Shown: in pieces, positions 16,887 through 26,443 of the stretch
Layout: every line of letters starts with the position of its first letter
Position numbering within the stretch: position 1 is the first letter of the stretch
Origin: Pseudoalteromonas sp. MM1
GTDB taxonomy: Bacteria > Pseudomonadota > Gammaproteobacteria > Enterobacterales > Alteromonadaceae
Assembly: GCF_030296835.1 (NCBI RefSeq)
Contig: NZ_AP027922.1
Span: 2,108,001-2,172,000 of the forward strand
Reading direction: 5' to 3'
DNA length: 64,000 nt
The notes under the pieces: generated by a model
The model's database searches: none
What the model was told of the DNA's origin: nothing
The model's input: the letters and a program-made list of their open reading frames with translations, nothing else
Position numbers and translations under genes: made by a program

Positions 16887-18071
16887 ATGCAAAATCCAGC
16901 TTATTTTGGCGAGTTTGGCGGTATGTTTGTACCTGAGCTACTTGTCCCTGCGCTTAAGCAGTTAGAGAACGAATTTAACAAAGCACAAAAAGACCCCGAG
17001 TTTGAGGCTGAGTTTACAAAGTTATTAAATGAGTATGCCGGTCGCCCTACGCCGCTAACATTAACGCGTAATTTAATTAAAAACCCTAAAGTAAAACTTT
17101 ACCTTAAGCGCGAAGACTTATTACACGGCGGCGCACACAAAACCAACCAAGTACTTGGTCAAGCGTTGCTGACTAAACGCATGGGCAAAAAAGAGGTTAT
17201 TGCCGAAACTGGTGCCGGCCAACACGGCGTGGCAACAGCGCTAGCCTGTGCATTACTTGGTTTGAAATGCCGCATTTATATGGGTGCTAAAGATGTTGAG
17301 CGCCAGCAGCCTAACGTATTTAGAATGAAATTAATGGGCGCAGAGGTTATTCCGGTAACAGCCGGCTCTGGCACATTAAAAGATGCAGTAAACGAAGCAC
17401 TACGCGACTGGTCTGCAAACTACCAAGATGCGCATTACTTACTTGGCACCGCAGCGGGCCCTCACCCGTTCCCTACTATTGTACGAGAGTATCAAAAAGT
17501 AATTGGCGAAGAAGCCAAACAACAAGTACTAAAAGCAGAAGGACGCTTACCAGATGCCGTACTTGCGTGTGTTGGTGGTGGCTCTAACGCCATTGGTATG
17601 TTTACTGACTTTATAGACGAGCCAAGTGTAAAACTTATTGGTGTGGAGCCTGCAGGTAAAGGGTTAGATACCCACGAGCACGGCGCTACAATTTGTAAAG
17701 GTACTAAAGGTATACTGCACGGTACCTATACGTACATTATGCAAAATGACGATGGCCAAATTGAAGAGTCATACTCAGTATCTGCCGGTCTTGATTACCC
17801 AGCGGTTGGGCCACAGCATGCGTTTTTACACGAAACAGGCCGTGCTCAATATGTGGGTATTACCGATACAGAAGCCCTTGACGCGTTCCAAGCACTTGCT
17901 AAAAACGAAGGCATTATTCCAGCTCTTGAATCAAGCCATGCTCTTGCTTATGCGCTTAAATACGCCGAAGAGCAAACAGAAGAAAGCATTTTAGTGGTTA
18001 ACTTAAGTGGCCGTGGCGACAAAGATTTAACCCACGTACACAGTGTTTTATCACAAGGAGGTCAACTATGA
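16887..18071 (+). CDS. trpB: Tryptophan synthase beta chain
   Basis: 394 residues from ATG 16887, preceded by GAGG at 16878-16881; an earlier in-frame start lies inside trpCF. The PLP lysine is in [15 protein letters not shown], the phosphate-binding glycine loop is [12 protein letters not shown], and [13 protein letters not shown] and GRGDKDL are conserved. It condenses indole and serine. Its stop overlaps the trpA start (ATGA), the usual coupling for the alpha2beta2 complex. Confidence 0.97.
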   Translation: MQNPAYFGEFGGMFVPELLVPALKQLENEFNKAQKDPEFEAEFTKLLNEYAGRPTPLTLTRNLIKNPKVKLYLKREDLLHGGAHKTNQVLGQALLTKRMGKKEVIAETGAGQHGVATALACALLGLKCRIYMGAKDVERQQPNVFRMKLMGAEVIPVTAGSGTLKDAVNEALRDWSANYQDAHYLLGTAAGPHPFPTIVREYQKVIGEEAKQQVLKAEGRLPDAVLACVGGGSNAIGMFTDFIDEPSVKLIGVEPAGKGLDTHEHGATICKGTKGILHGTYTYIMQNDDGQIEESYSVSAGLDYPAVGPQHAFLHETGRAQYVGITDTEALDAFQALAKNEGIIPALESSHALAYALKYAEEQTEESILVVNLSGRGDKDLTHVHSVLSQGGQL

Positions 18072-18889
18072 GCCAGTTAAATACAGATCGTTACGGTAAA
18101 ACCTTTGCTGCACTTAATGAGCAAAAACAAGGTGCATTTGTGCCATTTGTTACCATTGGCGACCCAGGTAAAGAGCAAAGTATTGCGATTATTAAAAGCT
18201 TAATTGATGGCGGCGCGGATGCACTAGAACTAGGTATTCCGTTTTCAGACCCAATCGCCGATGGCCCAGTTATTCAAGCTGCAAATATTCGCGCGTTAGA
18301 GGTAAACATTAATACGCAAGATTGCTTTGATATTATTAAAGAAATACGCGATTACAATGCAGATATCCCAATTGGCTTATTATTGTATTCTAACCTTGTG
18401 TTTAAACGCGGTTTAGAAACATTTTATAAAGATGCTAAAGCGGCGGGCGTAGACTCTATTTTAGTTGCTGATGTACCACTGCATGAATCTAAAATGTTTA
18501 GAAAAGCAGCCATGGCAAACGGTGTAGACCCAATATTTATTGCGACACCCAATGCCGATGACGACACCCTGCGCCAATGTGCATCTTATGGCCGTGGCTA
18601 CACTTATTTACTATCGCGTGCGGGTGTTACCGGTACCGATACTAAAGCGCAAATGCCAGCGGGTAACATAGTAACTAAGCTAAAAGAATACCATGCAGCC
18701 CCAGCTTTATTAGGCTTTGGTATTTCAACACCTGACGATGTAAAAGCCGCGCTAAATGCCGGCGCCGCTGGTGCTATTTCAGGCTCGGCCGTTGTTAAAA
18801 TTATTGAAGCCAACCTTAATGATTTAGACGCGATGACAGCACAGTTAAAAGCGTTTGTAGCTGATATGAAAGCGGCCACCGCGTTGTAA
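18068..18889 (+). CDS. trpA: Tryptophan synthase alpha chain
   Basis: 273 residues. The catalytic Glu lies in [19 protein letters not shown] and the same segment holds the Asp. [13 protein letters not shown] and [12 protein letters not shown] and [13 protein letters not shown] close the phosphate site. It cleaves indole-3-glycerol phosphate and channels indole to TrpB. AAGGAGG lies nine bases upstream. Last gene of the operon, with a terminator 22 bases downstream. Confidence 0.97.
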   Translation: MSQLNTDRYGKTFAALNEQKQGAFVPFVTIGDPGKEQSIAIIKSLIDGGADALELGIPFSDPIADGPVIQAANIRALEVNINTQDCFDIIKEIRDYNADIPIGLLLYSNLVFKRGLETFYKDAKAAGVDSILVADVPLHESKMFRKAAMANGVDPIFIATPNADDDTLRQCASYGRGYTYLLSRAGVTGTDTKAQMPAGNIVTKLKEYHAAPALLGFGISTPDDVKAALNAGAAGAISGSAVVKIIEANLNDLDAMTAQLKAFVADMKAATAL

Positions 18890-18910
18890 AAGCTTAAAAT
18901 TTACACATTA

Positions 18911-18938
18911 AAAAAGGGCATGTTAAATGCCCTTTTTT
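18911..18938 (+). terminator. trp operon terminator
   Basis: GGGCAT (18916-18921) pairs with ATGCCC (18927-18932), extended by A5 and T6 on either side. It also lies just before the stop of the convergent PfpI gene, so it may work on both strands. Confidence 0.85.
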
Positions 18939-18952
18939 ATTAAGCTCTAAAC

Positions 18953-19531
18953 TTAATGAGCTTGATGCTTACCTTCTAAAATTTCTTCAATAAATTTTGC
19001 ATTAAATGCTTCTAAATCTGCAGGACTGCGACTTGTTACTAAACCTTGATCTACACTCACCTCTTCATCAACCCAGTTTGCACCTGCATTGATCAAATCA
19101 CTTTTAATGCTCGGGAATGATGTAACGGTACGATCGCGTAATTTATTAATTTCGGCAAGTAACCAAGGTGCATGACAAATAGCTGCGACGGGTTTGTTTT
19201 TCTCAGCACCAAAAAAACCGTCTATAAACGCTTTTGCGTGCTTATCTTGGCGTAACGTATCGGGGTTAAATAAGCCTCCAGGCAGCATAAGCGCATCGTA
19301 ATCGCTGGCACTGGCATTTGTAACAAGCTTATCTACGCTTACTTTGTCGCCCCATTTATCTTCATCCCAGCCGGTTATTTCACCCTCTTTTACCGACACA
19401 ATATCGATATCGGCGCCAGCATTAAGTAAAGCATCACGTGGAGATAATAGCTCACTTTGCTCAAAGCCATCGGTGGCTAAAATAGCAATTTTTTTGCCTT
19501 GTAAACGAGTGCTTGTTTGTAATGTAGACAT
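18953..19531 (-). CDS. PfpI/DJ-1 superfamily protein (type 1 glutamine amidotransferase-like)
   Basis: 192 residues. GKKIAILATDGFEQSEL and the nucleophile elbow AAICHAPWLLAE, with the conserved Cys-His, identify the PfpI/YhbO group; LMLPGGLFNPDTLR supplies the acid region. Members are stress-induced glyoxalase or deglycase-like enzymes; the reaction here is not certain. It has a normal AAGGAG box before ATG 19531. Convergent with trpA and not part of the trp operon. Confidence 0.85.
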   Translation of the reverse strand: MSTLQTSTRLQGKKIAILATDGFEQSELLSPRDALLNAGADIDIVSVKEGEITGWDEDKWGDKVSVDKLVTNASASDYDALMLPGGLFNPDTLRQDKHAKAFIDGFFGAEKNKPVAAICHAPWLLAEINKLRDRTVTSFPSIKSDLINAGANWVDEEVSVDQGLVTSRSPADLEAFNAKFIEEILEGKHQAH

Positions 19532-19822
19532 ATAGATCTCCTTATTGCGTTTAATAAAATGTTTCTATCACCCTATTAAAAGCATAACCGATGCCAAACT
19601 TAACTAACTGAAAGTAATGAATATTATAAATTTAAGATATCAAAGCTATGTAAATCATTTAGAGGGTTTGAACAATCTACATAGCTTAATTTAAAAGTGC
19701 GTATTAAAAATAAACACACACGCTTTGCTTATATTATTAAATAGCTAGGCGTTTACTTATAGCCGGTAAATTAGTTTGTAGGCGTACCATTTCAGCAAGT
19801 ACTTTTCACTAGTAGCGACTAT
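19532..19822. other. Intergenic region between the PfpI gene and HU gene
   Basis: About 290 AT-rich bases. I see no gene, repeat or strong hairpin. Confidence 0.5.
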
Positions 19823-20092
19823 TTAAAGGCGATCTTTTAATGCTTTAGCAGGTTTGAATACAGCCTTGTTAGCGCCTTCTATTTCAATACTTTCGCCTGT
19901 TTGTGGGTTACGCCCAGTGCGTGCTGGGTAGTAGCTTAAAGCAAATGTACCAAACCCATTAATTTGCACTTGGTCGCCTTCAGATAAGGATTTAGTAATT
20001 ACTTTTTGTAAGCTAGTAAGGGCTGCTTGCGTGTCTTTTTTTGTTAGTTCACTGCGTTTTGCCATTTGGGTAACAAGTTGTGCTTTGTTCAT
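19823..20092 (-). CDS. HU-family DNA-binding protein
   Basis: 89 residues, standard HU length. MNKAQLVTQMAKRSELTKKD and then INGFGTFALSYYPARTGRNP (the beta-arm with the conserved RxGRNP) and ANKAVFKPAKALKDRL match HU/IHF. It packages and bends DNA. The arm carries Tyr-Tyr where many HUs have other residues, so it is an HU paralogue and I do not assign hupA or hupB. GGAG lies before the ATG. Confidence 0.93.
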   Translation of the reverse strand: MNKAQLVTQMAKRSELTKKDTQAALTSLQKVITKSLSEGDQVQINGFGTFALSYYPARTGRNPQTGESIEIEGANKAVFKPAKALKDRL

Positions 20093-20263
20093 TGTAGGCT
20101 CCTAAATGCACACTTAATCACTGTTGGTTAAGCGTGGGAATATGATGATGGATAATTAAAGCCACGCAGGCTAAGGCTTACAGGGCAACAAGTCAACCTT
20201 GTAGTTGCCTAGTGTTATGTGGTAAAAACTTCCCTGACTTTTTTTGTATAATTTAGGTAGTAT

Positions 20264-20839
20264 ATGCACGCATTGATTGAATACATCCCGCTAATATTAT
20301 TTTTTGCGGTATTTAAATTAGTTGATATTTACTGGGCAACAGGCCTTTTAATGGTCACTACGCTTATTCAAGTTGCGTATAGCTACTTTAAGCATGGCCA
20401 TGTACCTACTCGCCAATGGCTATTTTTTGCTATAGCAGCGGTGTTTGGCACATTAACTTTAGTACTCCACGATGAACAGTATATAAAATGGAAAGCCACG
20501 CTAATTTACGCCGGATTTAGCCTCACCTTATTAATTAGCCGTTATGTACTTAATAAAAATCTTGTTAAAAAAGCCCTGAGTTCAATCCTCGAAAACGCTA
20601 ACGACTCTAAACAGGCGATTGAAGTACCTGAGCCTGTGTGGAATAAGCTTAACTTAATGTGGGTTGCTATTACCGCAGGTATTGCAGTACTGAATATTTA
20701 CATTGCGTATAATTTCTCACTCGATTTTTGGGTAAACTTTAAAGTGTTTGGCTTAATGGCCATTACTTTTGTGAGTATTTTGATCACTATTTTTGCTTTG
20801 TATAAGTACTTCCCTGATGAAGAAGAACCTGCAAAGTAA
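20264..20839 (+). CDS. yciB: Inner membrane septation/intracellular septation protein YciB
   Basis: 191 residues with five predicted membrane helices. The N-terminus IEYIPLILFFAVFKLVDIYW and FKLFGLMAITFVF-like ending NFKVFGLMAITFVSILITIF match YciB/IspZ, which takes part in envelope synthesis and division. yciB and yciI flank this stretch downstream of trp as in E. coli. Confidence 0.93.
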   Translation: MHALIEYIPLILFFAVFKLVDIYWATGLLMVTTLIQVAYSYFKHGHVPTRQWLFFAIAAVFGTLTLVLHDEQYIKWKATLIYAGFSLTLLISRYVLNKNLVKKALSSILENANDSKQAIEVPEPVWNKLNLMWVAITAGIAVLNIYIAYNFSLDFWVNFKVFGLMAITFVSILITIFALYKYFPDEEEPAK

Positions 20840-20870
20840 AACACCTTCGTCATAAAAATGTCGTCTTTGC

Positions 20871-21548
20871 TTGATAGCGTGTAAAAAAAATCAATCAGAG
20901 ACGACCTTGAACGCCAATCAATACCGCTGGTTTGAATTTACCCTTATATTTGTTTTATTGCCTTTAATAGGCTTTACCCTTCGTAATTACCTAGCTAACT
21001 GGTTAATACCCGCACTGATTGTTTTAATGAGTGTGTGCTGCATGTTGTTACTGAACGACCCTCATTTTAAGCGCTTTAGACTCACAAGCCTTGGGCAGTT
21101 TTCTACGGTAAAACGCCGTTTATTTAGCTTCTTTTTTTTAGGCGCGCTTTTTTCAGGCGTGTTTTACGGCATTATTCATCAAGAAAACTGGTTTAGTATG
21201 CCACTGCACTCATTTTATAACTGGTTACTTTTACTACTTCTATACCCGCTGCTGTCGGTATTACCACAAGAGCTAATTTTCAGAACCTACTTTTTTCATC
21301 GCTATAAACGCATTATGCCCAAAAAAAGAGTCCGTATAGTAGTAAGCGCAACGGTGTTTGCCCTTGCCCATATTGTGTATGCCAATTGGCTGGCTGTAGG
21401 CTTAGCATTTTTAGGCGGGTTATTATTTTCGTTTACCTATGCGCAAAGCCGCTCAACCATAGTGTGTGTAATTGAGCATAGTTTATGGGGCTTGTGGATG
21501 TTTACACTGGGGATTGGCAGTTCATTAGACTCAGGAGCTATCAGCTAA
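20871..21548 (+). CDS. CPBP-family intramembrane protease with QExxxR motif
   Basis: 225 residues with six or seven hydrophobic segments. The conserved CPBP (Abi) motifs are present: PQELIFRTYFFHRY (motif 1, usually EExxxR but Q replaces the first E), FALAHIVYANW (motif 2, FxxxH) and CVIEHSLWG (motif 3, HxxxW/N). The start is uncertain: TTG 20871 is the furthest, and a second TTG lies 36 bases downstream. It lies 31 bases after yciB and may share its transcript. Bacterial members process or protect against peptides; the substrate is unknown. Confidence 0.75.
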   Translation: MIACKKNQSETTLNANQYRWFEFTLIFVLLPLIGFTLRNYLANWLIPALIVLMSVCCMLLLNDPHFKRFRLTSLGQFSTVKRRLFSFFFLGALFSGVFYGIIHQENWFSMPLHSFYNWLLLLLLYPLLSVLPQELIFRTYFFHRYKRIMPKKRVRIVVSATVFALAHIVYANWLAVGLAFLGGLLFSFTYAQSRSTIVCVIEHSLWGLWMFTLGIGSSLDSGAIS

Positions 21549-21573
21549 CAACGTTTGGTTGCAAATTTAACAC

Positions 21574-21601
21574 AAAAAAGCCGCGTTAATACGCGGCTTT
21601 T
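21574..21601. terminator. Bidirectional terminator
   Basis: AAAAGCCGCG (21574-21583 region) pairs with CGCGGCTTTT (21592-21601). It lies between the convergent CPBP and NSS transporter genes. Confidence 0.8.
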
Positions 21602-21617
21602 GGCAACTTTTTTAAGC

Positions 21618-23042
21618 CTAAAAACCAAATAACTTAAAGGCAAAAAACTTAGTCGCTACTGTGTTTATAAATATGGCTAATAAAATAATCGGAATAAACG
21701 TAGAAAGCGAAAAGTTAACGTATTTTTCCATAAAGCTGCCGGCGTAATTTGGTGAGCCTTGGCTTAGCTCGTCTGTTAAGCGCGCTTTTTTCCAGCGATA
21801 CATAACAAACAAACATACCATTAAACCATTTAGTGGCAATATAGTGTCGTAAAATACATCATAAACAATGTCAAAAAAACTTTTATTACCGCTGCCATAA
21901 TTAGTAAACGAGGTTAGGCTATCAACCATACCAAACGACATAGTACACAATATAGTTAACACACCGGTAGCTAACGTTAAAATACCTAATGCTTTTTTAC
22001 GGCTGATCCCTTTACGGTCGCTAAGCGTTGCTGTAGGTACCTCTACGATTGATACAAGCGAGGTAATCGCTGCAAAAAACACTAATAAAAAGAACGAAAA
22101 CGCCACTACAGACGCGCCAAAGTAACCAATATCATTTTGTAGTGCTAATAAAATTTTAGGTAAGTATACAAATATCATCGATACAGACGAGTCAGAAAGT
22201 GCGGCTGGGTCGGTATTAGGATCAAAACTAAATATTGCCGGTAACACCATTAAACCAGCAACAAATGCTACTAATGAGTCGGTAATAGCCACCATTTTAG
22301 CACTACCAACAATGTCATCTTTTTTAGATATGTAAGAGGCGTACGTCATCAAAATACCCATACCTAACGATAGTGAGAAAAACGCTTGGCTTAGTGCACC
22401 ATTAAGCACGCTGGCGCTCATTTTAGAAAAATCAGGAATAACATAATATTTAACACCCGCCATGGCGTTATCAAGCGTTAATACATACGCAACAAGGGCA
22501 AGCAACATAACAAATAAAGCCGGCATTAAAAACTTAGCGGCTTTTTCTATACCTTGCTTAACCCCACCCAATAAAATAAGGTTAACAATAATAACTACCA
22601 CAGCCATATAACCAAAAACAGTGTAGCTATTTATAAAGCTGCCAAAATGGCTAGGATCTGCCAACGCATCTAAATTACCCATGGCCGTTTGGCTTAAGTA
22701 ACCAAAAATCCACACAGTAATAACCATGTAAAATACGGCAATCATAAACGGCGTTAATACCGCCAAAAAGCCTGCAAACTTCCATTTTTTATCGTTATTT
22801 GCCAGCGCTTTGTAAGAACCTAGTGGATCTTTTTGCGCGTTACGACCCATGGCCATTTCAGCCATCATGACCGGCAAACAAATAAAAGCAACAAACAAAG
22901 CGTATACAAGTAAAAATGCACCCCCACCATTTTTAGTTGCCGACACAGGAAAACCTACTAAGTTGCCAATACCCACTGCCGAACCTGCTGCAGCCAGTAT
23001 AAAGCCAAGACGGGAGCTAAAATGCTCTCTATTATTGCTCAT
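21618..23042 (-). CDS. Sodium-dependent transporter of the NSS/SNF family
   Basis: 474 residues with about 11-12 membrane helices. The family signature [20 protein letters not shown] with FP and [13 protein letters not shown] form the Na+ and substrate site in TM1; [19 protein letters not shown] is the TM6 unwound region. NSS proteins import amino acids or related solutes with sodium, fitting a marine host. It stands alone between terminators; the substrate cannot be told. Confidence 0.92.
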   Translation of the reverse strand: MSNNREHFSSRLGFILAAAGSAVGIGNLVGFPVSATKNGGGAFLLVYALFVAFICLPVMMAEMAMGRNAQKDPLGSYKALANNDKKWKFAGFLAVLTPFMIAVFYMVITVWIFGYLSQTAMGNLDALADPSHFGSFINSYTVFGYMAVVVIIVNLILLGGVKQGIEKAAKFLMPALFVMLLALVAYVLTLDNAMAGVKYYVIPDFSKMSASVLNGALSQAFFSLSLGMGILMTYASYISKKDDIVGSAKMVAITDSLVAFVAGLMVLPAIFSFDPNTDPAALSDSSVSMIFVYLPKILLALQNDIGYFGASVVAFSFFLLVFFAAITSLVSIVEVPTATLSDRKGISRKKALGILTLATGVLTILCTMSFGMVDSLTSFTNYGSGNKSFFDIVYDVFYDTILPLNGLMVCLFVMYRWKKARLTDELSQGSPNYAGSFMEKYVNFSLSTFIPIILLAIFINTVATKFFAFKLFGF

Positions 23043-23228
23043 GTATTAACCTTGTTATTTTTAAGTTATTCAAGCGACTCTACCAGTGTTGTGCCGCGCT
23101 TTTCAAGCAATTACACACTAAAAATAATTAATAACTGTAAACCTAGCTTTAACGGTAATTTGTTCACCAAGTATCAACGTTGTGCTAGTATTTGCGTTAT
23201 TAAACTTAACATTTTTTTGAGAATGACT

Positions 23229-23531
23229 ATGTTGTACATGATTTATTCAACCGACGTTGAAAACAGCTTACCGCTTAGAAAAGAAGCCCGCCCCGCCCAT
23301 TTAGCACGCTTAAGCGAACTTTACTCTCAAAACCGTTTGTTTGTTGCCGGCCCACTGCCAGCAATCGACAGTGAAGACCCGCAAGATGCTGGATTTACAG
23401 GCTCATTAGTCATTGCCGAATTTGAGTCACTTGAAAAGGCACGTGAATGGGCAGCCGCTGATCCGTACGTTACAGCCGGCGTATACGCAAACACTGTTGT
23501 AAAACCATATAAAAAAGTATTACCAGCGTAA
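23229..23531 (+). CDS. yciI: YciI-like protein
   Basis: About 100 residues beginning [34 protein letters not shown] and [20 protein letters not shown] are the YciI/YCII ferredoxin-like fold signature with the conserved His-Asp. I start at ATG 23229 (23223 is possible); a much longer in-frame extension back to 23022 is rejected because it overlaps the divergent transporter and has no family match. The yciI and trp association matches E. coli synteny. The exact enzymatic role is unknown. Confidence 0.9.
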   Translation: MLYMIYSTDVENSLPLRKEARPAHLARLSELYSQNRLFVAGPLPAIDSEDPQDAGFTGSLVIAEFESLEKAREWAAADPYVTAGVYANTVVKPYKKVLPA

Positions 23532-23686
23532 CGAACACCCTGAATTTAAAACGTTATTTAATTCAGGGTTGGTTCACAGCTAATTAATTAAGCTGGCTAA
23601 CGTAAAAGCGTATATTGGACGTTTTTACTTGAGTTTTAGTAGCTTAGTTAATTAGAATAGCTGGGTTTGATCTAGGAGTTCCCGTC

Positions 23687-23950
23687 ATGCGTGTATTATT
23701 AACCCTTGGTTTAATTGCCTGTATTAGCGTCAGTGGCGCCGTACACGCAAGTCCAACTGTTACCAAAGCAGTTAAAAAAACTGAGATCAGCAAAAAGAAA
23801 GCCGTAATACTTGCAAAAGAAGAAACTGACGGTAAAACCTTAAAAATTACAGAACAAGCAAAATTTTATACTGTACGTATACTCAAATCTGACGGCCACG
23901 TCGTTGATTTACATATAAATAAAAAAACCGGCGAAGTGAAAAAGGATTAG
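23687..23950 (+). CDS. Secreted PepSY-domain protein
   Basis: 87 residues: a signal peptide (MRVLLTLGLIACISVSGAVHA) and one PepSY domain, with KKAVILAKEETDGKTLKI and VDLHINKKTGEVKK. The next gene, a response regulator, starts 3 bases after its stop, so PepSY-regulator-kinase is an operon. Small PepSY proteins beside two-component systems are thought to be periplasmic modulators of the sensor. Confidence 0.88.
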   Translation: MRVLLTLGLIACISVSGAVHASPTVTKAVKKTEISKKKAVILAKEETDGKTLKITEQAKFYTVRILKSDGHVVDLHINKKTGEVKKD

Positions 23951-23953
23951 CAA

Positions 23954-24628
23954 ATGCGAATTTTAGTTATAGAAGATGATTTACACTTAGCAGACAACCT
24001 ACGTAATGCTTTAGAGAAAGAACGCTACAGTGTTGATTTATGTCACGATGGCGAAGCTGGCCTATTCCATATTACAGAATACCCGCTAGATATGGCGGTG
24101 GTTGATTTAGGCTTACCAAAAATTGACGGTATTGAGCTAATCAATAAAGCACGTGCACAAGGCGTGACTATCCCTATTTTAATTTTAACAGCGCGCGACC
24201 GCTGGCAAGACAAAGTTGAAGGCCTAGATGCAGGTGCCGACGACTACTTAACCAAACCGTTTCATGTTGAAGAATTAATTGCGCGTTGTAACGCACTTAT
24301 TCGCCGCAGTGCGGGTAAAGCAAACCCAGAAATGACAGCGGGTCCAATTAAAATTCATACTCGTTCGCAACAAGTGTGGGTTGATGACAAAGAACTTAGC
24401 CTTACAGCTTATGAGTACAAAGTACTTGAGTATTTAATGGTTAACCCGCAAAAAGTAATTTCTAAATCAGAACTTACTGAGCACATTTACGACCAAGATT
24501 TCGATCTTGATTCTAACGTTATCGAAGTATTTGTACTTCGTTTGCGTAAAAAATTAGACCCTGAAGGCACATTAAACCCAGTAGAAACACTACGTGGGCG
24601 TGGTTACAGGCTTAAAAGTCAGTGGTAG
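23954..24628 (+). CDS. OmpR/PhoP-family response regulator
   Basis: 224 residues. The receiver domain (1-120) has acidic EDD, phospho-acceptor Asp in MAVVDLGLPKIDG, the Thr in LILTARD and Lys in DYLTKPF. The C-terminal winged helix (130-222) ends with VEVFVLRLRKKLD and LRGRGYRL. It resembles PhoP and QseB. It is followed by an overlapping kinase gene (GTG 24622). Targets are unknown. Confidence 0.93.
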   Translation: MRILVIEDDLHLADNLRNALEKERYSVDLCHDGEAGLFHITEYPLDMAVVDLGLPKIDGIELINKARAQGVTIPILILTARDRWQDKVEGLDAGADDYLTKPFHVEELIARCNALIRRSAGKANPEMTAGPIKIHTRSQQVWVDDKELSLTAYEYKVLEYLMVNPQKVISKSELTEHIYDQDFDLDSNVIEVFVLRLRKKLDPEGTLNPVETLRGRGYRLKSQW

Positions 24629-25959
24629 CATCGCAAATATCGCTTAAAATAAGACAAGGATTTATCCTTGTCTTTGTTTTATTGGTGGCACTGCCTATTT
24701 TGTTTTACTCGATTGGTAAAGCGTATTACGCCTCATTAGTCGAAACCACCGAAAAAAATCTAGAAGCCCACTTATACTCCCTTATTTCTGAAGTCGACTT
24801 TACTGAGCGCGGCATTATTATGCCCAGCACAATTTTAACGCCTGAGCTTAATAACTTAAATTCAGATACCTACGCAATGATTTACCGCGATGATGTACCT
24901 GTATGGCACTCAGAGTCGGCAGTAAATGTAAACTTTAAACCCGAGTACATAGAGCCTAAAGCAGGTGCGGCCGACTTTAGACGTGTTGTTTACAACAATG
25001 CGGTTTACTGGCAGTTAAGCCTAACGGTAATTTTAAATAATATTGACCAATCTGAGCAGGCACGGTTTATATTACTCAAACGAAACGATGCATTGCTAAG
25101 GTTAATGGATGGCTTTAAGCAAACCTTAGTCGATTGGATGTTTATAATGGGTATAGCGATTGCTGCTTTAATGGCAATTGGCTTTATTTGGAGCGGCCGG
25201 CCTTTACAACGTCTTGATAAAGAAATAAAAGCCATTGAGTCGGGCGATATTCAAGAAATTAAAGGCTTGTACCCTGTAGAGCTGCAAACAATTAAATCAG
25301 ACCTAAACTTATTATTAGAATCTCAGCAACGTCAAAAAGAGCGTTACAGGGCCTCTTTAAGTGACCTAGCACATGCATTAAAAACACCCCTTGCGGTATT
25401 AAAATCAAGCCCGCTTGCAAACGATGCCGATGCCCAAGAGCAACTTGATAGAATAAATGTGATGATCGAGCATCAGTTAAAGCGTGCCGCTACTGGTGCC
25501 TCAGACACATGGAAAAAACAAACCCCAGTTAAACCTGTTATTGATTCTATTTTAAGTGCAATGGCCAAGGTATACCGCGATAAAGACATTATTTTTAATT
25601 GCACTGTAACCGATAAAGATTACTTTTTAGGGGATCAAACAGATTTAATGGAATTACTGGGTAATTTAATTGATAACGCCTGTAAAGCATGTCGCTCGCA
25701 AGTAGAAGTACAAGTCATTCAAAGTAAAACACTGTGCATAGGCATTAGTGACGATGGGCCAGGTGTACCCGAGGATAAACGCGAGTCTTTATTAACCCGT
25801 GGTACCCGCCTAGACACTTATGAAAGCGGCCACGGTGTGGGTATGGCGATAGTCTCTGACTTGGTTAACTCTTATAACGGCCACTTAACGATTAATAAGT
25901 CTGACACCCTAGGCGGCGCACAATTTATTTTAGAGTTTAATTACAATGATAAAAAATAG
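24622..25959 (+). CDS. Sensor histidine kinase, PhoQ-like
   Basis: 445 residues from GTG 24622, overlapping the regulator by seven bases. Two membrane helices (about 10-30 and 168-190) bracket a periplasmic domain of about 135 residues containing acidic stretches. The H-box is SLSDLAHALKTPLAVLKSS, the N-box GNLIDNACKACRS, and the ATP lid ISDDGPGVP then SGHGVGMAIV. The SDLAHALKTP form is typical of PhoQ. The cue (Mg2+, peptides or acid) is inference from the family. Confidence 0.92.
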   Translation: MVASQISLKIRQGFILVFVLLVALPILFYSIGKAYYASLVETTEKNLEAHLYSLISEVDFTERGIIMPSTILTPELNNLNSDTYAMIYRDDVPVWHSESAVNVNFKPEYIEPKAGAADFRRVVYNNAVYWQLSLTVILNNIDQSEQARFILLKRNDALLRLMDGFKQTLVDWMFIMGIAIAALMAIGFIWSGRPLQRLDKEIKAIESGDIQEIKGLYPVELQTIKSDLNLLLESQQRQKERYRASLSDLAHALKTPLAVLKSSPLANDADAQEQLDRINVMIEHQLKRAATGASDTWKKQTPVKPVIDSILSAMAKVYRDKDIIFNCTVTDKDYFLGDQTDLMELLGNLIDNACKACRSQVEVQVIQSKTLCIGISDDGPGVPEDKRESLLTRGTRLDTYESGHGVGMAIVSDLVNSYNGHLTINKSDTLGGAQFILEFNYNDKK

Positions 25960-26350
25960 CCTGTTAATCACACTTACAAGCCTATTAGCCCTAAGTGCTA
26001 ATGCCAGCGCGAAAACACAGTGTACGCTTGAGCAAAACGCAACGCCAAGCCAAACTAAACGCTATACGCAGTGTTTAGACACGCAAATAAATCAGGCGAA
26101 GTACAGTCAAGGTACGTGGATTCAAAAACGTAAATATGAACTCACTAAACTAGAAGAGCAAAGCGGAAATACGCAAATCCTGATGTTGTTCAAGCGCAGC
26201 GTCGATAACCACCAAAAGTATATTGAAGCAAGCTGCCAATGGCGCTATATATTAAAACTGCCAAATGCCAGCCAAGCCGCTATAGATTACAAATTATGTG
26301 AACTTGCTCTTATTGAGCAGTTTACTCAAGTGCTTAAAAACCCGCTTTAA
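25946..26350 (+). CDS. Secreted LprI/DUF1311-like small protein
   Basis: 134 residues with a signal peptide (IKNSLLITLTSLLALSANASA). The mature part has paired cysteines in CTLEQ, QCLDTQ, ASCQWRY and LCELALIEQ, and the spacing with TQCLDTQINQAK is like the DUF1311/LprI lysozyme-inhibitor-like fold. Its start overlaps the end of the kinase gene, so it is the fourth gene of the PepSY-kinase operon. Function inferred weakly. Confidence 0.6.
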   Translation: MIKNSLLITLTSLLALSANASAKTQCTLEQNATPSQTKRYTQCLDTQINQAKYSQGTWIQKRKYELTKLEEQSGNTQILMLFKRSVDNHQKYIEASCQWRYILKLPNASQAAIDYKLCELALIEQFTQVLKNPL

Positions 26351-26371
26351 ATGGGGGTATTAACCTCCATT

Positions 26372-26408
26372 AAAAAAGCGATTAGTACTGTGTATTAATC
26401 GCTTTTTT
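26372..26408. terminator. Terminator after the two-component operon
   Basis: AAAAAAGCGATTA (26372-26384) pairs perfectly with TAATCGCTTTTTT (26396-26408). It lies between two convergent genes. Confidence 0.85.
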
Positions 26409-26443
26409 GTATTAATCAAATATGCATATTTAACGAACTGATA

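Noticed and set aside
23022..23228. A longer form of yciI starting at 23022
   Set aside because: The extension overlaps the start of the divergent transporter gene and does not belong to the YciI fold.
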